This document shows positions 7,884 to 16,721 of a stretch of 37,680 bases of DNA, piece after piece. The stretch's first letter is position 1, and the number at the start of each line of letters is the position of its first letter. The stretch is from Halorubrum saccharovorum DSM 1137. GTDB taxonomy: Archaea; Halobacteriota; Halobacteria; Halobacteriales; Haloferacaceae. The stretch is taken from NCBI RefSeq assembly GCF_000337915.1, contig NZ_AOJE01000028.1, positions 966-38,645 on the forward strand, in the 5' to 3' direction. The position numbers and the translations under genes are program-made. The notes below the pieces were generated by a model. The model was not told the DNA's origin and ran no database searches. It was given only the letters and a program-made list of their open reading frames with translations.

Positions 7884-10387
7884 GTCCGACCACCTCCGTT
7901 CCGATCGCCGCGACCGTCGCCCGGTAGGTCCGAGTCGCGCGACTCGTCCGGGTCGCCGTCGGCGGTCAGGTCAGCCCACTCGTCGCGAACGCTCCGCATC
8001 ACGGCGCGGCTCGTCAACTCGGCGGAGGCGGGGCTGTACCCTCGGTCCACCAGTCGCGCTATCGTCGACTCCTTCGCGCGCTCCGTCTCGGTGTCGGCGG
8101 GCGGGTCGGCCCACTCGGCGGGGTCCAGGTCCGGGAACCGCCGCTTCACGTCCGCGAGGTCGTTCGACTCCAACACCGCCTTCAGCTCCGGGATCTCGCC
8201 GAGCTCGACGTCGTCGACGCTGAACGCGTCGCCGCGGTTCCGCCACGCGTACCGGGTGAGCGCGCGGATCACCCGCTCGCGCCGGAACGTCGCGACCGCC
8301 TCGCCGGGGTCGGTCCCGCGGTAGTCGTCCTCGTCGAACCGGCCGAGCGTCTCCGTCTCGAACACCTTCATCGCGAGCGCGTCCGGCTCCTCGGGGCCGC
8401 GCTCGGTCTCGACCGGCTCGTCGGCGTCCCACGCGTACACGTGCTCGACGTACTCGGCCACGGTCTCCTCCGGGACGGTCTCCGCCGCGAGGACCGCGTC
8501 GACCACGTCCGCCCGCTGGCGCTCGCGCACGCGCTCGGCGACGGGGGACTTCCGGCTCTCGAACTCCGCGACCTCCGACCGAGAGAACACCGGCGCCTCG
8601 GAGAGCCCCTCGGCCATCGCGTCGAGCACGTCCGTCGGCGTGACCACCCTCTCGACCGGAAGCTCCGGGTGGCTTCGGTCGGTGTCCGACCCGAGCAGCT
8701 CCGCGACCGCGTCGCGGACGTAGGTGACCGGGACGCCGTTCCGGCCGTCGCCGTCGCCGAACTCGACGTCGTCGACCGTGACCCGCTCCTCCTCGCCGCC
8801 CCGGTCGCGCCGGATCTCGCCGGTCTCGTACAGCTCCGCCTTCTCGACGAGGTCGATCCCCGACGGCAGATCGTCGGTGTCGAGCCGCGTGACGACCGCG
8901 TACAGCGCGGCCGCCCCGACCGCGTGGGGCGCGAGCTCGCGCTCGGTGACGCCGCCGTCGCCGTCGCGGACCCCGATCGTGAGGGCCGCGGCGCCGGGCT
9001 CGATCGCGGGATCCCGTGTCGGGCCGTCGCCGGACCCGGGCGGATCGCCTGCGGCGCTCGGTCCGGCGGGACCGGGGGCGCCGCCGCGCCCGCGCGCTTC
9101 GTCCCCGTCCCCGTCTCCCTCGACCCCGTCGACCGTCGGCACGCCCCGCGGCCCGCCGACCTCGCGGCGCAGCAGCTCCGCCTCCAGCCGCCGGTTCGTG
9201 AGGTAGCGGAACTCGTGGCGGGTGAGGCGGCGCTTCAGCGCCTTCAGCGGGTCCGCCCCCTCGCGCTCGGCGTGGCGGTCGAGCTCGGCGTCGAGGTCGG
9301 GGTTCGAGATGACGATCAGCTGGGTGTCCAGATCCATCCCGATCCCCTTGTCGAGCTTCACGCGCCGCTCGTCGGGCACGTTGAGGAGCCGGCGGAGGAG
9401 GTCGGCGTGCTGGCTGGCGTCCTCGACGACCGTCGCGACCCCGTTGCCCTGCGAGAGCACGCCGTCGTAGCTGAACGCCTGCGGGTTCTTCCGGCCGCGC
9501 GAGTCGAGTTCGCGGAGCATCCCGCCCATCCACGAGCCGACGAGCCGCTCCTTCGGGCTCCCGTCGTCCTCGGCGTGAAGCACGCCGATCCCCTCGCCCA
9601 CGTCGACGACGTAGCTCGTCACGCGGAGGTGGTCGCGGTCGGTGATCGCCGAGAACAGGTCCCGGCGCCCCTCGTCGCGGTACACCGACTCCAGGTGGTC
9701 GTACGCCTCGCGACTGAACGGGTCCAGATCCACGTCGGCCGCGATCGGGTAGGCGTCGTCGTCGACGGCCTCCGCGATCGACTCTCTGACCGCCTCGGGG
9801 AACACCGAGAGGGGATGCGTCTGGACGGGGCTCCGGTACCACGCCCCGGCGTCGCCGCCGTCCCCGTAGGAGAGCGACGTGCCGCTCCCCCCACCCCCGG
9901 CGCCGACGCCGCTCCCGGCGCCGGTGACGTTCCACTCGACGGTGTAGCGCCGCCCCGCCTCGGTCTTCGAGAACTCCCGGAGGCCGTTCACCAGACACCG
10001 CTTGAACTCCGACTTCCCGGTGGCCGTGGGGCCGTCGATCCAGACTATCGTCTCGTCGTTGCCGCGTCCCGCGGCGGCGGCTCGGAGGTCGTCGACGAAC
10101 GCGTTGAGCGCGGCGGTGTTGCCCAACACGGCGTGTTCGCCGTCGTTGAACGGGTCGTCGAAGAACCGGTAGCGCTCCAGCCGCTCGCCGCGCTCGCGGA
10201 CCTCGCGGGTGCCCTGCGACTCGACGGCGGCGAGGAGGTACCGCGCCCCGGAGGCGGCCGCGGTCGGGTTCTCCAACACCCGGTCGACGTACTCCTCGAT
10301 GCTCATCGGCGGGTCGTACGCCCCCCGGAGCGTCTCGTCGGCGTCGCGGACGAACGCGTCCCCGTCCGGCGTGTCGCGTTCGGTCAT
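7874..10387 (-). CDS. PrkA-type P-loop kinase/ATPase, second and divergent paralogue
   Basis: An 837-residue protein. The N-terminus ([26 protein letters not shown]) and [16 protein letters not shown] segments are those of PrkA family proteins; the Walker A motif is GPTATGKS (119-126). It carries two Gly/Asp-rich insertions, one near residues 150-165 and a long Pro/Gly-rich one near 410-450, and an extended helical C-terminus. It starts 1 nt after the stop of the first PrkA gene and overlaps the DUF444 gene by 10 nt. Compared with the first PrkA it has diverged strongly (GPTATGKS against GPVGSGKS). The pair may form a mixed assembly; that is inferred from adjacency only. Confidence 0.88.
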   Translation of the reverse strand: MTERDTPDGDAFVRDADETLRGAYDPPMSIEEYVDRVLENPTAAASGARYLLAAVESQGTREVRERGERLERYRFFDDPFNDGEHAVLGNTAALNAFVDDLRAAAAGRGNDETIVWIDGPTATGKSEFKRCLVNGLREFSKTEAGRRYTVEWNVTGAGSGVGAGGGGSGTSLSYGDGGDAGAWYRSPVQTHPLSVFPEAVRESIAEAVDDDAYPIAADVDLDPFSREAYDHLESVYRDEGRRDLFSAITDRDHLRVTSYVVDVGEGIGVLHAEDDGSPKERLVGSWMGGMLRELDSRGRKNPQAFSYDGVLSQGNGVATVVEDASQHADLLRRLLNVPDERRVKLDKGIGMDLDTQLIVISNPDLDAELDRHAEREGADPLKALKRRLTRHEFRYLTNRRLEAELLRREVGGPRGVPTVDGVEGDGDGDEARGRGGAPGPAGPSAAGDPPGSGDGPTRDPAIEPGAAALTIGVRDGDGGVTERELAPHAVGAAALYAVVTRLDTDDLPSGIDLVEKAELYETGEIRRDRGGEEERVTVDDVEFGDGDGRNGVPVTYVRDAVAELLGSDTDRSHPELPVERVVTPTDVLDAMAEGLSEAPVFSRSEVAEFESRKSPVAERVRERQRADVVDAVLAAETVPEETVAEYVEHVYAWDADEPVETERGPEEPDALAMKVFETETLGRFDEDDYRGTDPGEAVATFRRERVIRALTRYAWRNRGDAFSVDDVELGEIPELKAVLESNDLADVKRRFPDLDPAEWADPPADTETERAKESTIARLVDRGYSPASAELTSRAVMRSVRDEWADLTADGDPDESRDSDLPGDGRGDRNGGGRTWD
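7891..7897 (-). promoter_or_regulatory. Shine-Dalgarno for the DUF444 gene
   Basis: On the minus strand GGAGGTG lies 7 nt before the GTG codon at 7883 and matches the anti-SD end of haloarchaeal 16S rRNA. It lies inside the 3' end of the upstream gene and settles the GTG start, in contrast to the leaderless genes elsewhere in the window. Confidence 0.7.
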
Positions 10388-10388
10388 C

Positions 10389-12464
10389 TCAGTCCTCGTC
10401 GTCTTCGATTTCGGAGCGGGCGACGGCCGCGCCCGCGTACTCTAACACCTCGGCGGCGCCGTCCTCGGAGTAGCCGCGGTCGACGAGGGCGTCGACCCAC
10501 GCGCTGCGCTCCTCGTCGTCGAGGTCGGTCGCGGAGACCAGCGCCGAGAAGTTGATGTTGTGCTTCTTGTCCTCCCAGAGCTTGCGCTCCAGGGCGCGCC
10601 GGAGGCGATCGTTCTCCCGCGGGTCGAAGCCGCGGCCCTCGCGCGCGCGCCTGGAGACCCAGTTCGACACCTCCTGCCGGAAGTCGTCCTTGCGGTCGGA
10701 GGGCACGTCCAGCTGCTCTTCGACCGCGCGCAGGAACGTCTCGTCCGGCTCGGTCTCTCTCCCCGTCAGCTCGTCGTCGACGGTGTCGTCGTCGATGTAC
10801 GCCATCACGTGGTCCATGTACTTCTCCCCCTGTCGGCGGAGCTCGTCCACGTCGTACGCCAACGCGTGCCGCACGTCCTCGATGGCGCGCTCGCGGTACT
10901 CCTCGCGAACCGTCTCCAAGAGCCGCTCGTAGCGGTCGAGGTCCGACTCCGCGATCGAGCCGTGGCCGCTGAGGTTCGCCTCGAAGTGGTCGAAGACGGA
11001 CAGCGGTGAGAGGTAGCCGCGGTCGCGGTGGGTGGCGTCCATGATCGCCTCGGCGATCTCGTCGCCGACGAACCGTGCGGAGATGCCGTCCATCCCCTCG
11101 CCCACGTCGGCGGACTCGGCGGCGTCCTCGCGGAGCTTCCGGCGGTCGATCTCCTCGTCTTCTAACTCGCCGTTGTACACCTTCGCCTTGTCGAGGAGGC
11201 TCACCGTCTCGTCGGTCGGCTCCTCCAAGCGGGTGAGCACGCCGAAGAGCCCGGCCATCTCCAGGGCGTGCGGCTCGACGTGGACGTTGGGCACGTCGGC
11301 GTTGTCGAGCATCTTCTCGTAGATCTCCGCCTCGCTGTCGTACTCCAACACGTAGGGGTAGTCGATCCGCTTGGTGCGGTCGTTGAACGCCTCCATCTTC
11401 TCGTCGCCGGTCTTCTCGCGGTACTCCGGCATGTTCGTCCGGCCGACGATCACCTGATCGATGTCGATCCGCGGGTTGTTCTTCGGCTTGATCGTCGACT
11501 CCTGGGAGGCGTGGAGGAAGTCGTAGAGGAACTCTCGCTGGAGCTTCAACAGCTCCTCCCCGGAGAACAGCCCGCGGTTGGCGTTGCAGAACGCCCCGGC
11601 GTAGTCGAACGCGCGCGGGTCGGACTCGCCGTAGACGGCGAGCTTCGCGTAGTTGACGTCGCCGGTGAGCTCGGTCTCGTCCTGGTTCTTCTTGTCCTTC
11701 GGCTCGAACGTCTCGATACACTCCCGGCGGTTCTCGTCGGCGACGAGCCGGACGACCTCGACGTGCTCGTCGAGGACGCGCTCCAAGTCGTCGTCGTAGT
11801 GCGCGAGCAGCTCGTTCAGGTAGAACTCCGAGGCCGGGTCCGGGTGTTGGTCGTTCCGGAGGGTGTAGGGGGCGTCGAGCCGCTCGTTGATCTCGTCGAT
11901 CACGCCCTCGCGCTGTTCGCGCGGGATGAGCACGAGCGGGTCCTGATTCATCGGCGAGCGGACCACGTCGTCGCCGGGGTCCTGGTCGTCGATCACGGAA
12001 CAGAGGTCCACCCAGCGGAAGGTGTACATCCGGCCGGCCTCCTCGCGGGTGTACGCCTCGAAGTACCGGCGGACCAGCCAGTCGAAGTGCGACTTGCCGG
12101 ACCCGACGGGGCCCAAGAGGAGCTTGATCCGCTTTTCGGGGCCGAGCCCGCGCGCGCCGGATTTCACCTTGTTGACGAACTCGTGGATCGCCTCGTGGAC
12201 CTCCCGGCCGTAGAAGACGTTCTCGCCGTCGTGAAGCGGGTCGTCCGCGGCGAGTCCGTACTCGACGACGCCCCGTTCCTCGTCGTACCGGGTCCCGTAG
12301 TGGTCGAACATGTCCGCGACGCGCTGGTGGGCGTTCCGCGCGATCAGCGGCTCCTCGTACAGCGCGTCGAGGTACCAGTCGAACGAGCGGGGCTCCCGGA
12401 GGTCGTCCGGGACGTTCGTCCGGTACTCCTCGCTGAGCCGTTCGAGCGTGTGTCGGTTTGGCAT
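10389..12464 (-). CDS. prkA: PrkA family serine protein kinase (AAA+ type)
   Basis: A 691-residue PrkA/YeaG homologue, close to the 640-680 residues usual for the family. The AAA-like N-terminal domain contains YGREVHEAIHEFVNKVKSG and Walker A GPVGSGKS (118-125), then a segment with NNPRIDIDQVIVGRTNMPEY and a C-terminal kinase-type region. The ATG at 12464 is chosen because MPNRHTLERL begins the conserved region; the upstream extension is arginine-rich and unlike the family. It is the first gene of the four-gene operon and has a leader of about 170 nt if the TATA-like box at 12659-12667 is used. In bacteria PrkA responds to starvation and stress. Confidence 0.93.
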   Translation of the reverse strand: MPNRHTLERLSEEYRTNVPDDLREPRSFDWYLDALYEEPLIARNAHQRVADMFDHYGTRYDEERGVVEYGLAADDPLHDGENVFYGREVHEAIHEFVNKVKSGARGLGPEKRIKLLLGPVGSGKSHFDWLVRRYFEAYTREEAGRMYTFRWVDLCSVIDDQDPGDDVVRSPMNQDPLVLIPREQREGVIDEINERLDAPYTLRNDQHPDPASEFYLNELLAHYDDDLERVLDEHVEVVRLVADENRRECIETFEPKDKKNQDETELTGDVNYAKLAVYGESDPRAFDYAGAFCNANRGLFSGEELLKLQREFLYDFLHASQESTIKPKNNPRIDIDQVIVGRTNMPEYREKTGDEKMEAFNDRTKRIDYPYVLEYDSEAEIYEKMLDNADVPNVHVEPHALEMAGLFGVLTRLEEPTDETVSLLDKAKVYNGELEDEEIDRRKLREDAAESADVGEGMDGISARFVGDEIAEAIMDATHRDRGYLSPLSVFDHFEANLSGHGSIAESDLDRYERLLETVREEYRERAIEDVRHALAYDVDELRRQGEKYMDHVMAYIDDDTVDDELTGRETEPDETFLRAVEEQLDVPSDRKDDFRQEVSNWVSRRAREGRGFDPRENDRLRRALERKLWEDKKHNINFSALVSATDLDDEERSAWVDALVDRGYSEDGAAEVLEYAGAAVARSEIEDDED

Positions 12465-12540
12465 TGTATCACGTCGCTCGGACGGGCGGAGCCCCGACGA
12501 TCGGGACGCGGTCGATCGCGACTCGCGGTCGACCGCCGCC

Positions 12541-12580
12541 GTTCCGCGTCGGAGAGCAGCGCGGCTCTCCGTGCCGGAAC
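12541..12580 (-). other. 40-nt stem-loop in the prkA leader
   Basis: GTTCC (12541-12545) pairs with GGAAC (12576-12580) and GGAGAGC (12551-12557) with GCTCTCC (12564-12570), separated by a mostly mismatched 5/5 internal loop; the apical loop is AGCGCG. It lies about 80 nt before the prkA start codon within the predicted leader. A regulatory or stabilising RNA element is possible. GC-rich DNA yields such stems by chance fairly often. Confidence 0.35.
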
Positions 12581-12658
12581 GACGGCCTGTCGAGCCGCGA
12601 ACGCCGCTGTCGTCGAGGGCGACCCGACGCGGGTCACTGTTTCGCCCGTAACCGAGGC

Positions 12659-12667
12659 TATATGTAT
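12659..12667 (-). promoter_or_regulatory. Candidate TATA box of the prkA operon
   Basis: TATATGTAT (ATACATATA on the minus strand) is the most TATA-like sequence upstream of prkA and would give a transcript start near 12636 and a leader of about 170 nt. The 425-nt stretch from 12465 to 12888 between prkA and the divergent DUF1028 gene otherwise holds the stem-loop at 12541-12580, a second A/T-rich box at 12783-12790 on the plus strand and no convincing gene. Confidence 0.45.
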
Positions 12668-12888
12668 GGGAGGGATTCTCACTCATAAGTGTGTCGGGTG
12701 TTTACATGCACCACGACATCGTGGACCCCTTCGCGGCCTGCGGGTTTCCATCCACGAGACGGCCGTAACCGGCACGTAGCGGGCATAAAACGGGGATGTG
12801 TGACACGCGGTCGGCGGTGATGGCGGTCGGAACCGGAAACGGCGCCTCCGGGGCGCAGTCTTTTGCCGGTCGCTCTCCCACGACCGGT

Positions 12889-13572
12889 GTGACGTTCAGC
12901 ATCTGCGTTCGCGAGCGGTACACGGACGACGACGGCGGCGACCAGGTCCGATACGGCGTGGCGGTGACCACGCGCCTGCCCGGGGTCGGGACGCTGTGTC
13001 CGTTCGCGTCGGCGGACGGCGCGGTGGCGACCCAGTCGCTCGTCAACGTCGAGTTGGGTCGGAAGGGGATCGAGTACCTCGGGGACGGGCTCGCGGTCGA
13101 CGACGCCTTAGAGGCCCTCCTGAACGCCGACGAGGGGAAGCCTCAGCGCCAGCTCCACGGCGTCGACGCCGACGGGACCTTCGCGTTCTCCGGCGAGGAG
13201 TGCAACGACTGGTACGGCCACGCCGTCGGCGAGAACTACACGGTCGCGGGCAACCTGCTGACGGGCGAGGACGTGATCGAAGACACCGCGGCCGCCTACG
13301 AGTCGGACGCCCACGGCGACGCCCCGCTCGCCGAGCGGCTGATCGACGCGCTCGCGGCGGGCCACGCCGCCGGCGGCGACAAGCGAGAGGACCTGGCGGT
13401 CCAGTCCGCGGCGCTGCAGGTGACGAACACGGAGGAAGAGACCGACGATCCGTACTACAACGACCTCCGCGTCGACGCGAGCGAGACCCCCGTGGTCGAC
13501 CTCCGCGAGACGTACGAGACGGCCAAGCGCGGCTACGAGACGGTGATGGAGAAGTACGCGGACGGGACGTAG
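12889..13572 (+). CDS. DUF1028 family protein (Ntn-hydrolase fold)
   Basis: The protein begins TFSICVRERY and follows the DUF1028 pattern: PGVGTLCPFASADGAVATQ, the RQLHGVDADG strand, GNLLTGEDVI, and GGDKREDLAVQSAALQV, the highly conserved GGDxRGxQSA-type motif. The family has an N-terminal-nucleophile hydrolase fold and uncertain substrate. A GTG at 12889 puts the start at the family's usual N-terminus (227 residues) with TCTTTTGCC about 27 nt upstream. ATG codons at 12796 and 12820 in the same frame are alternatives; a box at 12783-12790 (GCATAAAAC) could serve the one at 12820. The upstream extension has no family similarity that I can see. Divergent from prkA. Confidence 0.85.
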   Translation: MTFSICVRERYTDDDGGDQVRYGVAVTTRLPGVGTLCPFASADGAVATQSLVNVELGRKGIEYLGDGLAVDDALEALLNADEGKPQRQLHGVDADGTFAFSGEECNDWYGHAVGENYTVAGNLLTGEDVIEDTAAAYESDAHGDAPLAERLIDALAAGHAAGGDKREDLAVQSAALQVTNTEEETDDPYYNDLRVDASETPVVDLRETYETAKRGYETVMEKYADGT

Positions 13573-13588
13573 CGACCGCCGCCGTCTT

Positions 13589-14428
13589 TTATACCTCCAA
13601 TCGCGCGAGGATCGGCAGGTGATCGGAGGGGTACCGCCCGCGGTCGTCGCGGTCGGTGAGGGTCGCGAACGCCTCGACGCCGACCTCCGACGAGACGAGC
13701 GCGTGGTCGATCCGGCGCCCGTCGATCAGCCGTGCGAAGTCGGTGAGACTCGTCTCCGGGCCGTGTCGGAGGTCCGCGATCGCGGCCGCGTCGCGGAGCG
13801 TGAGTCTGTCGTCGTCTATCGGACCGCTCGCGTTTCCCTCCGGATCGCCGCCGACGAGAATACGGTGCGGGTCGGACCCCGGCGTGCAGTTGAGGTCGCC
13901 GACGAGCACGACGGGGATCGTCTCGTCGGGGGCGTCGGTGTCCGGTCCCGCCAGCTCCGGGAGTCGCTCCCGGAGCAACCGCGCCGACTCGCGGCGCGCG
14001 CCCGCGCTGACGTGGTCGAAGTGGGTGTTGACGACGAGGAGCGCGATGTCGTCGTCGACCGCTCGGACGCGCGCCCACGTCGCGATCCGCGGGTGGGCGG
14101 CGTCCCAGTCAGTCGACGGCTCGGCGGGCGTCTCGGAGAGCCAGAACGTGTCGCTGTCGGCGATCTGCCACCGGTCGGTCCGGGCCGCGATCGGACACCC
14201 TTCGCCCTCGTCGTCGGCCTCGCGTCCCCGCCCGACGAACTCGTAGTTCGGGAGCCGCTCGCGGAGCTCCTCGCGCTGGTCGGGCAGCGGCTCCTGAAAG
14301 GCGGCGATCTCGGGACGGTGAAAGCGGACGAGCCGCCCGACGGCGTCCCGGCGATCGTGCCACGCGTCGTGGTGATCGCCCCGGTTGGCGTAGCGGACGT
14401 TGTAGCTCAGCACCCGGATCGCGGTCAT
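13589..14428 (-). CDS. Endonuclease/exonuclease/phosphatase superfamily protein
   Basis: A 279-residue EEP-fold protein of the APE1/sphingomyelinase/deadenylase type. Catalytic landmarks are all present: LSYNVRY (Asn), AAFQEP (Glu), VVNTHFDH (His), VLVGDLNCTPGS (Asp and Asn), RRIDHALVS (Asp) and YPSDHLPI (Asp-His). The ATG at 14428 is preferred over a GTG five codons upstream because the CTTTTAATC TATA-like box (about 14453-14461) lies about 27 nt before it. The substrate could be a nucleic acid or a phosphoester; nothing in the context decides. It converges on the DUF1028 gene with only 16 nt between the stops. Confidence 0.88.
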   Translation of the reverse strand: MTAIRVLSYNVRYANRGDHHDAWHDRRDAVGRLVRFHRPEIAAFQEPLPDQREELRERLPNYEFVGRGREADDEGEGCPIAARTDRWQIADSDTFWLSETPAEPSTDWDAAHPRIATWARVRAVDDDIALLVVNTHFDHVSAGARRESARLLRERLPELAGPDTDAPDETIPVVLVGDLNCTPGSDPHRILVGGDPEGNASGPIDDDRLTLRDAAAIADLRHGPETSLTDFARLIDGRRIDHALVSSEVGVEAFATLTDRDDRGRYPSDHLPILARLEV

Positions 14429-14502
14429 TGTCGTAGGGGTCACAGCCGAGGCGATTAAAAGGGAGGGAACGGGACGGCGGCTCCCTCCCGCCCGAACCGC
14501 TC

Positions 14503-14985
14503 CTACGCCGAGAACTCGTACAGCTCGTCGCCGACGTGGTGGATCGACTCGACGACCTTCCCGCTGTCACCGGCCATCTCGTCGCCGTCGACCAGCGCGC
14601 GGCCGACCGCGAGCACCTTCCCGTGGGTCTCCTCGGCGACCACGACGAGGTCGCCCTCGCGGATCGCCGAGTCGGCCTCGACGATGCCGGGGCGCATCAC
14701 GTCGGCGCCGTCGGAGACGAACGAGATGGCGCCCGCGTCGACCGTGACGATCCCCGTCTCCGGTTCGTAGTCGTTCGCGCCCCGGACGGTGAGGAACGGT
14801 TCGTCGTCGTCGACGTAGAACACCGCCGGCTCGCCGTCGACCAACACGAGCTCGTAGTTCGCGTCCACGAACTCGACGAACTCGAAGGTGTCCCCGTCGA
14901 TGTCGACGCCGAGGTGGTCTGCGACCGCCTCCCGGATCGCCGTGATGTCGTCGCTCCGGAGGTGGTGCCGCGATTTCACTTCCAT
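14503..14985 (-). CDS. PUA-domain RNA-binding protein (archaeal Tma20/MCT-1-like)
   Basis: A 160-residue protein. The N-terminal 75 residues match the pre-PUA domain of archaeal MCT-1-like proteins (SRHHLRSDDITAIREAVADHLGV). Residues about 78-155 form a PUA domain: VTVDAGAISFVSDGADVMRPGIVEAD, GDLVVVAEETHGKVLAVGRAL. Such proteins bind RNA and are thought to be ribosome-associated. The ATG at 14985 is supported by a CATTTATCG TATA-like box 27 nt upstream (15010-15018); upstream codons are arginine-rich and non-homologous. The gene is transcribed away from the ferredoxin at 15145. Confidence 0.88.
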   Translation of the reverse strand: MEVKSRHHLRSDDITAIREAVADHLGVDIDGDTFEFVEFVDANYELVLVDGEPAVFYVDDDEPFLTVRGANDYEPETGIVTVDAGAISFVSDGADVMRPGIVEADSAIREGDLVVVAEETHGKVLAVGRALVDGDEMAGDSGKVVESIHHVGDELYEFSA

Positions 14986-15144
14986 GCGGGTCCAGTCGAC
15001 CGCTCGGCCGATAAATGGACCGTTCCGCGGCGTGGTCGTCGGGGGTCGACGCCCCGTCGCCCCGGACCGACGCCCGCCACCGCACCCTCTCACGCAGTTG
15101 GACCGATCAAAACGGCCTTAAACCACCTCTTCTAATCCGTTCGT

Positions 15145-15750
15145 ATGCTCAATCCGCTTATCACGACGATCGCGAACGCGCCGGCGATCGTCCTCGCGGT
15201 GATCGCGACGCTGCTCGTCGTCCTCGTCACCTCGCTGAAGGGGACGGGTTGGGAGCCCGCGACGGACATCTCGGACGAGGTACTGCAAAAACGCGCCGCC
15301 GCCGTGCCCGAGACCGAGTTCCCCGAGCCCGGAAACCGCTCGATCGGCGGCGGTGGCGGCGGCGGCGGGGCGATCCCGGCCGGCGGCGAGGGCGAGGAGG
15401 GTGAACTGGAGGACGGCGAGGCCGGCGGCTCCGGTCCCGGTGACATCCCCGAAGACGAGGTCGAGTACTTCGAGGTCGAGTTCGTCAAGCAGGGCGAGAC
15501 CGTCGAGCTCTCCAACGACGAACCCATCCTCGAACAGGGCGAAGACGAGGGCTGGGACCTCCCGTACGCCTGTCGACAGGGCCAGTGCGTCTCCTGTGCC
15601 GGTCGGATCGCCGACGGCCCCTCCGAGGACTTCGTCGAGCACGACAACCAGCAGATGCTCGAAGACGCCGAAATCGACGACGGCTACACCCTGACCTGCG
15701 TCGCGTACCCCCGCGACTCCTTCAGCATCGAGACGGGCGAGGCGCCGTAG
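15145..15750 (+). CDS. Membrane-anchored plant-type 2Fe-2S ferredoxin
   Basis: A 201-residue protein with three parts: an N-terminal transmembrane helix (residues about 12-32), a Gly/Glu-rich flexible linker containing an eight-glycine run (about 62-100), and a C-terminal 2Fe-2S ferredoxin domain. The cluster ligands are Cys143, Cys148, Cys151 (CRQGQCVSC) and Cys185. The soluble haloarchaeal ferredoxin lacks the anchor, so this version probably passes electrons to or from a membrane enzyme. A GCCTTAAAC TATA-like box lies about 27 nt before the ATG. The redox partner cannot be told from the neighbours. Confidence 0.92.
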   Translation: MLNPLITTIANAPAIVLAVIATLLVVLVTSLKGTGWEPATDISDEVLQKRAAAVPETEFPEPGNRSIGGGGGGGGAIPAGGEGEEGELEDGEAGGSGPGDIPEDEVEYFEVEFVKQGETVELSNDEPILEQGEDEGWDLPYACRQGQCVSCAGRIADGPSEDFVEHDNQQMLEDAEIDDGYTLTCVAYPRDSFSIETGEAP

Positions 15751-15851
15751 CGGGCCGGGCGCGCTCCGCGGTCCTTCCTCTCTCCGCTTTTCAATTCGGA
15801 TCTCTCGTCCGCTCGCGACACCCTTTTTCGCCTCTCGGCCGAACGAGCCGT

Positions 15852-16178
15852 ATGTCCGTCACCACGGTTCTCGGCGCCGGGATCGCTGCGCTTCTCGCCG
15901 CGATCGCGGCCGGACTCGTCTACCGCGACGCCGAGGCGGTCGGCGTCGACCTCGGATCGCCGCTCCTGTGGGCCGGTTTCGTCCTCGTCACGTCGGCCGT
16001 CGCCGCGACGACCGTCCTCATCGTCCCCGACGCGCCGATTCCCGGCGTGCTCGTGATCGCGTCGCTGGGGCCGCTTCTCTACCTCCTCGAACGCGACGAC
16101 TCGATGCACGGCGACGGCCCGGCGGACCCGACGCGACTGCCGAACGACGGGGATGACCCGGACCGCCCGGACGAGTGA
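15852..16178 (+). CDS. Small membrane protein with three predicted helices
   Basis: A 108-residue protein of unknown function. Three hydrophobic segments (residues about 5-21, 37-58 and 64-80) are followed by an acidic Asp/Pro-rich cytoplasmic-type tail. The start at 15852 follows a T-rich CCTTTTTCG about 27 nt upstream and gives a direct hydrophobic N-terminus; the frame is open further upstream only as a shadow of the ferredoxin gene. No motif suggests a transported substrate. Confidence 0.7.
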   Translation: MSVTTVLGAGIAALLAAIAAGLVYRDAEAVGVDLGSPLLWAGFVLVTSAVAATTVLIVPDAPIPGVLVIASLGPLLYLLERDDSMHGDGPADPTRLPNDGDDPDRPDE

Positions 16179-16324
16179 GTGCGGTCGCTCGCGCGACCGC
16201 CCGGACGGGCGACCGCGAAACTCGTCCCGATTCCGGCCGGATCGACGATGACACAGTTCCTTTCTCGCTTTCTCCGTGCTCGCAAACCGCAAGCTTCCAT
16301 AGGCTCGGCCGAGAAGAAGAGGTA

Positions 16325-16651
16325 ATGAGCGACGAGAGCCTCGCGGACCGGGTCGAGGAGTGGATGGTCGGACAGATGCCGATCATCCAGATGCACGGCG
16401 GCACGAGCGTCGTGCGCGAGGCGGACGCCGAGACCGGCGAGGTCGTCGTCGAGCTCGGAGGCACCTGCTCCGGGTGCGGCATCTCGAACATCACCGCCGA
16501 CAACATCCGCCGCGACCTGATCATGGACTTCGACGAGGTGGAGAACGTGACGGTGCGAACCGCCTCCTCCGGCGATCAGGGCGCCTCCACGGTCGAGGGC
16601 GGCCGCGGCGGCGAGCTGAAACACGAGACCGAGTCCGCGAACCACTTCTGA
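16325..16651 (+). CDS. NifU C-terminal-domain protein (Fe-S scaffold/carrier)
   Basis: A 108-residue stand-alone NifU-like domain. The CSGC pair (Cys48 and Cys51 in [13 protein letters not shown]) is the cluster-binding motif of the NifU/NfuA family, and the preceding [12 protein letters not shown] matches the domain's first strand. The C-terminal 20 residues are an acidic and Gly-rich extension. It probably carries or assembles iron-sulfur clusters for targets such as the ferredoxins encoded nearby; that link is inferred. The ATG at 16325 is preferred over upstream in-frame starts because the domain begins there. Confidence 0.9.
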   Translation: MSDESLADRVEEWMVGQMPIIQMHGGTSVVREADAETGEVVVELGGTCSGCGISNITADNIRRDLIMDFDEVENVTVRTASSGDQGASTVEGGRGGELKHETESANHF

Positions 16652-16721
16652 GACCGGCCCGGTCCGCCCGGCTCTTCTCTCCGTGTGACGTCTCTCGTTC
16701 CCCTCTCAGTCTCCCCGACCT

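Noticed and set aside
8441..10555. Very long plus-strand open frame (704 codons) opposite the second PrkA gene, and similar long frames opposite prkA (11268-12779), DUF444 (6681-8324) and the deaminase (33146-34801)
   Set aside because: High GC with G/C third positions keeps antisense frames open. Their products are rich in Arg, Val, His and Leu without acidic bias or known motifs, while the minus-strand products match known families.
12796..12888. N-terminal extension of the DUF1028 protein
   Set aside because: The family begins at TFSI; a GTG there has a reasonable box 27 nt upstream, and the extension shows no similarity. Kept as an alternative start only.
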